The notes below the pieces were generated by a model. The model ran no database searches. It was given only the letters and a program-made list of their open reading frames with translations, and was not told the DNA's origin. Positions 58,082 through 64,000 of a DNA stretch of 64,000 nucleotides are shown here, one piece after another; the first letter of the stretch is position 1; every line of letters begins with the position of its first letter. This DNA is from Candidatus Peregrinibacteria bacterium (GTDB taxonomy: Bacteria; Patescibacteriota; Gracilibacteria; UBA1369; LOWO2-01-FULL-3), in NCBI GenBank assembly GCA_018654255.1, contig JABILX010000004.1:1-64000 (forward strand). Reading direction: 5' to 3'. The translations under genes and the position numbers were made by a program.

Positions 58082-61060
58082 GAAAAACAAATATATCCGT
58101 TAAATATTGCCCCCGGAGAACAGCCAAAACCGCAATCTCCAATCCCAACCGCTCCAAAAAAGCCAACTTTCAAGGAGTGGATTAAATCTAAAAAGTGGAT
58201 TTTTGCAGGAGTTCTGGGTGTTTTGGTGGTAGGAGGAGGGGTGTATGCGGCATTGACAATGGATTTTGGTGAGAATGTGAAAGGGATGATGCAATTTTCT
58301 GAGGACGGGAAATTAGGAATCGAAATTGAATCAGTCACGCCAGAAGATTGGGCGGTAAAAGGTTTGGATGAAGTTACATTCACTGTAGATTTTGCAGATT
58401 TAATTGAATATACGAGTGATGAAGAGAGTTTGTTAACAAAAATATCAATTGATTATGGAGATGGAACAGGTGGTGATGTAGCGGCTATTAATCATCCGAC
58501 AACATTTAAGCATACATATGATTTTTCGGGATCGAAAACAATCACGGTTTGGATAGTGCCAAAAAATGGTGGATCTGCATCAGATACTATTGATTACGAA
58601 ATCAAAAAACCAGAAGATGTTGACCCATTCACAGACTTCATTGTTACTCCAAGCTGGGAAGAAGGAAATGTTAACATGACTTTAGGATTTGATGTGGAAA
58701 CAACTGGTGGTTTTAATCACATGTTACTTGCAGATTGGAGTGATGGTAGCGATACAGAATATAAAAAACTAATTGGGGGAAAAGGGACTCTGACCCATGA
58801 GTATACACAGGCAGGTGATTATCAAATAACAGTAGTCGCATGTAATAACGTAACCAACCCTGGAGATCCTACTGATCCAAATCAATGTCTAACAAAGCAG
58901 ATTCAATACAAAGTTAATGAAACACAGCCTGAAGGAGGAGAGACAGATCTGTTATCTGTAGAAAAAAACACAATGATACTTACAGATGAGACCTTATCAG
59001 GAAATATAGATTTTACAGGTTTTAATACCTCGGATATAGCCAACTACACATTGAATCTAAAAAGAAATGATGCGATTATAAAAGAAATAATCTCTGGTAC
59101 AGAAGCTGCTGAAAATCAAAAAATTCCGTTCAGCTGGGATGGAAAAATCAATTCAGTTTTTCAAAAACCAGGTGAGTATGTCCTCGAATTAACTGTAATA
59201 CAGCCAGGACCAGCAGGCCCTCAAGATTTAATAATCGATATGTTCGATGAGACTTTTTACACGATACCAAAACTTAAAAAATTGGCCTTTAAAGATAAAG
59301 CGACCCTTGAAGAGGTAGATTACTTGAACATAGATAATAAGAATTTTGATACTGTAGAAATTCAATATGAAGTTGGGGAATTGCCTTTAGCGGTTGGAGG
59401 GAAGGAAAGTGTTGTCAAAGTTGGAATTGTTAAGAAAAATAGTGAAGGGTTTGTGGATGTGGCATTATTCACAAATAAAACCGAAGAAACATTTAATTGG
59501 GATTTTAAAAATATTCTTGATGGAGACGTTGAATATGGTGAATATTTAATTTCTGTATCAGTTGCTAGTGATGAATATCTGGGCTTAAATCCAACGGGAG
59601 TGTTTTCATACGACAAAACAATCGAACTCAAACTAGCTGCACTAGAAGACGCTACTCTGGAAACATTTCAATTTGTAGACAAGAACGGACAGCCACTCAA
59701 CAACCCAGTATACGACAACTACGAACCACCAACAGAAAACGAATCAGACACAGCAGACGAAGTCTTCGTTGAATATGAAATAGAGAACCTAGGATTAGAA
59801 ACTAATGCAGCAATTTTTGTATATGAAGAAGATTCAGAAAGCGCAATTATTGAGAGCCCTTGGATGAGTACCAGCTCATACAAATGGGAGATGACAGCAA
59901 ACGATTTGTATAAATTGGAATTAAACAAAACCTACAAACTAAAAGTAGCAACAACAGATCCTGTATATGGAGATCAAAAATTTGTAGAAGAAATTACACT
60001 AAAGGTAGGAGAGGCAGAGCCAGTCTTGCCAAAATGTAGTGACCTTATAGATAATGATGAGGACGGAACAATAGATCTTCTTGATCTAGGGTGTGAATCT
60101 CCGACAGACAATACCGAAGATCCAGATCCAGTCATCGAAGACCCAATCACTTGCACATACAACAACAAATCATACGCAATTGATGAAACATTCGACGCAG
60201 CAGATACATGCAACACATGTACTTGTGATGACGATGGAGGAATAAGCTGCACCACAGAAGTCTGCGAGCCAGACACAGACACCGGTACAAATACAGATAC
60301 AGACCCAGACCCGGATCCAGACCCAGCCGACGCTCCCCCTACTCTCGACCTTGGTCTCAATGATGCCCCAACTCCAGCTCAATGTGATGACGATCTGGAC
60401 AACGATGATGATGGAGATACAGACTACCCAGAAGATGAAGGATGTACTTCAATCAACGATACAACAGAGAATTCAGAAGGCAGCAGCAACTCACAGAATG
60501 AAACTATAGAAATAACAAAAGTCAGCATTTCAAAAGCGACTTTCAATCCATATATAAACGAAGTCCAAATTCTGTACACAACAAGTGAAGACGCAAATGT
60601 AACGGTATCAATATACAACATGAAAGGAGAGAAGATTGTTGACCTGCTGTCAGAAGAACAAACAAAAGGTGATCACAACGTTTGGTGGACAGGAACCGTA
60701 AACAACAAAACTTTAGGCAAAAAAGTTGATGATGGAAGTTATATTTTCAAAATCACAGCCGCACACAAACAATACCCAACTATAAAAGATACAAAAGAAG
60801 GAACAGTTACAGTGAACACTCAAACATCGACCAACCCAGGAGACTTCGAAGACCTCGATGGAGGAGGAGCAGAACCAGCAGGGGATCCCGAACCTCAGGG
60901 AACATTAGGCTCAACCCCAGTAACTCCAGATCAATTAATAGCAACCCAAACACTACAAAATTCAACAACTGGCCAGTCAGCAGGAACTGGTCCAGGAGTA
61001 CTGATTTATCTATTGATTCCTGCACTTGCTTTACCATTTAAACCTAAAAAAAATGACTGA
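58076..61060 (+). CDS. 994-aa surface protein: TM, PKD/FlgD-like repeats, Asp-rich Cys motifs, C-terminal sorting-like tag
   Basis: 'CSDLIDNDEDGTIDLLDLGCESPTDN', 'CDDDLDNDDDGDTDYPEDEGCTSIND'; C-terminus 'LQNSTTGQSAGTGPGVLIYLLIPALALPFKPKKND'. Confidence 0.8.
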   Translation: MMEKQIYPLNIAPGEQPKPQSPIPTAPKKPTFKEWIKSKKWIFAGVLGVLVVGGGVYAALTMDFGENVKGMMQFSEDGKLGIEIESVTPEDWAVKGLDEVTFTVDFADLIEYTSDEESLLTKISIDYGDGTGGDVAAINHPTTFKHTYDFSGSKTITVWIVPKNGGSASDTIDYEIKKPEDVDPFTDFIVTPSWEEGNVNMTLGFDVETTGGFNHMLLADWSDGSDTEYKKLIGGKGTLTHEYTQAGDYQITVVACNNVTNPGDPTDPNQCLTKQIQYKVNETQPEGGETDLLSVEKNTMILTDETLSGNIDFTGFNTSDIANYTLNLKRNDAIIKEIISGTEAAENQKIPFSWDGKINSVFQKPGEYVLELTVIQPGPAGPQDLIIDMFDETFYTIPKLKKLAFKDKATLEEVDYLNIDNKNFDTVEIQYEVGELPLAVGGKESVVKVGIVKKNSEGFVDVALFTNKTEETFNWDFKNILDGDVEYGEYLISVSVASDEYLGLNPTGVFSYDKTIELKLAALEDATLETFQFVDKNGQPLNNPVYDNYEPPTENESDTADEVFVEYEIENLGLETNAAIFVYEEDSESAIIESPWMSTSSYKWEMTANDLYKLELNKTYKLKVATTDPVYGDQKFVEEITLKVGEAEPVLPKCSDLIDNDEDGTIDLLDLGCESPTDNTEDPDPVIEDPITCTYNNKSYAIDETFDAADTCNTCTCDDDGGISCTTEVCEPDTDTGTNTDTDPDPDPDPADAPPTLDLGLNDAPTPAQCDDDLDNDDDGDTDYPEDEGCTSINDTTENSEGSSNSQNETIEITKVSISKATFNPYINEVQILYTTSEDANVTVSIYNMKGEKIVDLLSEEQTKGDHNVWWTGTVNNKTLGKKVDDGSYIFKITAAHKQYPTIKDTKEGTVTVNTQTSTNPGDFEDLDGGGAEPAGDPEPQGTLGSTPVTPDQLIATQTLQNSTTGQSAGTGPGVLIYLLIPALALPFKPKKND

Positions 61061-61790
61061 CGATAAAAAAACTTTCGAACCAGTAGATTTACAAACAGGA
61101 ACGCCCCCTCCCGCACCTGCGCCTGAGACTCCAGTCGCATCTGCGCCCGAGACTCCTGCTTCAGACATACAAATAACACCACCAGCCGCTGAAGAACCAG
61201 CAGTAGCACCTGAAGCCGCTCCGGCTCCCGAGCTTGCACCAGAAGCGCCAGCCGCTGAAGAGCCAGCAGCAGCACCTGAAGCCGCTCCGGCTCCCGAGCT
61301 TGCACCAGAAGCGCCAGCCGTGGAACCAGCAGCAGCACCTGAAGTCGCTCCGGCTCCCGAACTTGCACCAGAAGCACTGGTCCCAGAAACACCAGTTGCA
61401 CCAGAATCTTCAGAACTCAACGTGAAAACAACAGAGATAGTAAAACCAACAAGCGCAATCCTAGACGGAGAACCAGAAGGACAAAAAACAGCCGACGATG
61501 GATTCTTCAAGAAAAACAAAACGATGATTATGGGAGGAGTAGTAGCACTAATCGTTATAACAGTTATAGTTGGTATAGTTCTAAGTATTGGTAATTCAGA
61601 CAAACTAGAAGGAAGACTAGAAATGCTTAAAAAAGATGTAGAAACAGAAGCCGTACAAGCACCGGCCAAAGAAGAAGAACTTCCAACAAAAGCACCAACA
61701 GTCAATCCAAACGTTACACCAACAACAAGCCGCGCAGAACCAGATACTCAGAATTACCCAAACATCGTTTCACTTTACGCAGTAAAATAA
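61053..61790 (+). CDS. Membrane protein with Ala/Pro/Glu-rich repeat N-terminus and one TM
   Basis: Start MTDDKKTFEP at 61053 overlaps the preceding stop; PEAAPAPELAPEAP repeats; TM 'MIMGGVVALIVITVIVGIVLSIG'. Confidence 0.7.
   Translation: MTDDKKTFEPVDLQTGTPPPAPAPETPVASAPETPASDIQITPPAAEEPAVAPEAAPAPELAPEAPAAEEPAAAPEAAPAPELAPEAPAVEPAAAPEVAPAPELAPEALVPETPVAPESSELNVKTTEIVKPTSAILDGEPEGQKTADDGFFKKNKTMIMGGVVALIVITVIVGIVLSIGNSDKLEGRLEMLKKDVETEAVQAPAKEEELPTKAPTVNPNVTPTTSRAEPDTQNYPNIVSLYAVK
61206..61375 (+). repeat. In-frame tandem repeat, ~63-66 bp, about 3 copies
   Basis: gcacctgaag(c/t)cgctccggctcccga(g/a)cttgcaccagaagc starting at 61206, 61272 and 61335. Confidence 0.8.
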
Positions 61791-61853
61791 TCGCAGCATC
61801 GAGCCGAGAGCCTCGACACCGAGCCGCACCACAACATCACGCGAAACAACACC

Positions 61854-62960
61854 TTATTTCGCTACAAAAACCTTCTGTGTAGGATAAGCAAACTCTATCT
61901 TCTCTTTGTTAAATCCTTCAATCAAAGCAAAGTTTATCTTTTGTTGAATGTCCATATATTCTTCATAGTCATTCGACAAAACATAATAAACCACTTCAAA
62001 ATTCAGGCTAAAATCACCAAGTGCAGCAAAATGCACACGCCCAAATTCAGTTCCCTTAGCACTTTTAACAATCCTTTTAATCATAGCAGGAACCTTCTCT
62101 AATTTAGCCTTCTTAGTTTCATAAGTGACCCCAATGCTAAAAGAAACTCTTCTCTTTTTCATTCTCTTATAATTCTGAATAGTAGACTCAACAATCTCCT
62201 TGTTTGGGATAACAAGCTCTTCACCGTCCAAAGCTGCAATTCGAGTAGTCTTTATTCCAACACTCTTCACAGCTCCACTCAATTTTCCAATCCTAATATG
62301 ATCACCAATCTTGAAAGGTTTGTCCAAATAAATCGAAACCGAACTAAGCAAATCGCTCAAAATATTTTGCACAGCTAAGGCAATTGCAATACCAGAAATT
62401 CCAAGTCCAGTAATCAAGGGAGTGATCTCATAACCAAGATTCGAAACAACAAACAAAATACCAATCGCCCAAATTATAAAATTAATAAACTTAGCAAAAA
62501 TAGGAAGTAAAGCAGATCCGCCTGGGCCAGCTTTCTCACCGAATTTCTTCACAAAGAAATTAACAAGCAAAGTGAACACTTTGATTCCCCAAAAAGTTGC
62601 AAAGACAATCATGAAAATTTTGAGCCACTTATCATATTCGAGAGGAATCATTAAATGAGTTCTAGCGATCCAAAGAACAATAAGCAAACATACAGGCCAC
62701 CTCACCTTCATCAAAATATCAGCTAGCAACTCATCAAAAGTATTTTCCGTCTTCTTGGCAAATTTCTCGAACATACTAAGAGCCAAAGGGACTAAAAATT
62801 TAAAAACGAGATAAAGAATAATCGCGACTCCAAAAACAAGAACGTAGTCCGGAACGATCTCATATTCAGCAACTTCGCGAAACTTTGAAATAATTGAATC
62901 CATAGGAGGTAGGTTAAAAGGAATTTTCGCCAACAATCCTACCACATTAAACGGGAACAA
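61854..62960 (-). CDS. Mechanosensitive ion channel (MscS family)
   Basis: 'LITGLGISGIAIALAVQNILSDLLSSVSIYLDKPFKIGDHIRIG'. Confidence 0.93.
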   Translation of the reverse strand: MFPFNVVGLLAKIPFNLPPMDSIISKFREVAEYEIVPDYVLVFGVAIILYLVFKFLVPLALSMFEKFAKKTENTFDELLADILMKVRWPVCLLIVLWIARTHLMIPLEYDKWLKIFMIVFATFWGIKVFTLLVNFFVKKFGEKAGPGGSALLPIFAKFINFIIWAIGILFVVSNLGYEITPLITGLGISGIAIALAVQNILSDLLSSVSIYLDKPFKIGDHIRIGKLSGAVKSVGIKTTRIAALDGEELVIPNKEIVESTIQNYKRMKKRRVSFSIGVTYETKKAKLEKVPAMIKRIVKSAKGTEFGRVHFAALGDFSLNFEVVYYVLSNDYEEYMDIQQKINFALIEGFNKEKIEFAYPTQKVFVAK

Positions 62961-63981
62961 TAAATCTTTTTGATACTTTGCTAATCCTATTCACATCACC
63001 ATTCAACGCAATTAAAATTTCTTCATCAGGGTCAAAAAAATCAAACGAATTAGCATAATGCTCGTATCCCTCAGAAGAAGCATCGACAATATTAAAGAGT
63101 AGGTCAATAAGACCGTCATATTTACGGCCATAGTGGTCAAATTCTATTTCAGTTAAATCCTCAGGCAAACTGTTTTCAGCAGAAAGTAGTTTTTTAATCG
63201 GCAGTAGTACGGGACACCCATCCTCAGTAAATCCACGACGACAATACAATTGGTAGTCGCTAGTATCAGACGGGTCAAGCTTTAAAGAAACATTGTTTTC
63301 TTTTACATAGTCCATGTAATTAGACCAAGAAGCGAATAGTGGAGAACTAGTCTCAAAACGGACGGATCTCAAATAATATCCATTCCCATCATTAGATTCC
63401 AATTTTATACAAAGGTGTGGGTTTGCGGCAAAATATCTTCTGAGATTGGTGAATATGCGATGAAGCCGGGAAACCTTTATTGTAACGCCAAACTTCTCCT
63501 GCATTTGTTTTAGAATTATAGGACAAGTTACTGTGAAATTCGCCTTAGAGAAAGAGGCAAGGGTCTGCAAGACCATTCTCTCCTGAGGAGAAACTGTTAT
63601 TTTTTCCTTTTCACAGCTCCCGTTAATACTCATTTCAAAGTTAGAAATATCGAAATTACAAATGTGCGGACGCGGGTACAAAGAAAGATCATCTTCATGT
63701 TTTGGATTGTAAGCACCAAGAGCAGGAACATGCTCTGCATCAGTTAATTCAAAAGAAAAATTATTTCTACCAACTATTGTAAACCCAAGTAGAGAAGGAA
63801 TTTTCTCATTCAAAGATTCCACAACTTTTAAAAGAGCCCATAGCATATGATAGGTCAGCTCATAACCATCTTCAGAAGCCTTATTTTGAATATCCTCAAA
63901 AGTAGCTCCACCACCAGTTCTCATTTTTGCAAAAATAGTGCCAAAAATAGATTTTACAAGGCCAGGATCTCTTTTGTTCAT
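62947..63981 (-). CDS. Hypothetical protein (344 aa)
   Basis: Intact ORF overlapping the mscS start; no family recognised. Confidence 0.6.
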   Translation of the reverse strand: MNKRDPGLVKSIFGTIFAKMRTGGGATFEDIQNKASEDGYELTYHMLWALLKVVESLNEKIPSLLGFTIVGRNNFSFELTDAEHVPALGAYNPKHEDDLSLYPRPHICNFDISNFEMSINGSCEKEKITVSPQERMVLQTLASFSKANFTVTCPIILKQMQEKFGVTIKVSRLHRIFTNLRRYFAANPHLCIKLESNDGNGYYLRSVRFETSSPLFASWSNYMDYVKENNVSLKLDPSDTSDYQLYCRRGFTEDGCPVLLPIKKLLSAENSLPEDLTEIEFDHYGRKYDGLIDLLFNIVDASSEGYEHYANSFDFFDPDEEILIALNGDVNRISKVSKRFIVPV

Positions 63982-64000
63982 ACCTGTTAGGTGGGGAACA

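Noticed and set aside
61031-61705. Ser/Ala/Gly-rich 224-aa antisense ORF
   Set aside because: Mirror of the Pro/Ala/Glu repeat coding sequence.
1-64000. UGA recoding (as in Gracilibacteria/Absconditabacteria)
   Set aside because: Recognisable full-length genes read through under the standard code, with UGA used as an ordinary stop (e.g. the recombinase at 34330-34332).

Overview
The window is mostly AT-rich sequence with short intergenic gaps, and its gene content looks like a CPR/Patescibacteria (possibly Peregrinibacteria-like) genome. That taxonomic guess is an inference. The genetic code appears standard. The first ~2.5 kb is a compositional outlier: two GC-rich secreted-protein genes around a palindrome-rich spacer, part of it bounded by a 16-bp inverted repeat.

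Housekeeping content: pflA/pflB, a long ThyX-like protein, an O-antigen-ligase-like protein, folD-purF-purD, tmk, dut, secE-nusG-rplK-rplA, rpsT, maf, DUF1385 and MscS.

Accessory content:
(a) Three SLH-domain S-layer-like paralogs. Two share a hairpin near the predicted mRNA 5' end with a covarying stem.
(b) A co-directional set of unknown genes (17.3-24.8 kb) including a 1558-aa protein and a HELVH zincin-like protein.
(c) A ~9.4 kb integrative element (about 24.90-34.32 kb). It carries a restriction-modification-like operon, a terminase-small-subunit-like HTH protein and a large serine recombinase. It abuts the 3' end of tRNA-Ile(CAU) and has a 13-bp direct repeat at its two ends.
(d) That tRNA gene is itself split by a 623-nt group I intron with an HNH endonuclease ORF on the opposite strand.
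(e) A ~13.6 kb surface cluster (48.2-61.8 kb) of repeated TrbC/VirB2-like two-TM modules, a giant pilin-module/PKD fusion, further PKD proteins, and two proteins with a shared C-terminal tag (TTGQSAGTGP + hydrophobic + basic).

The strongest hunt results are the recombinase/tRNA/intron arrangement, the excision-dependent alternative recombinase C-terminus, the pilin-PKD cluster with its sorting-like tag, and a candidate leader RNA upstream of folD-purF-purD.
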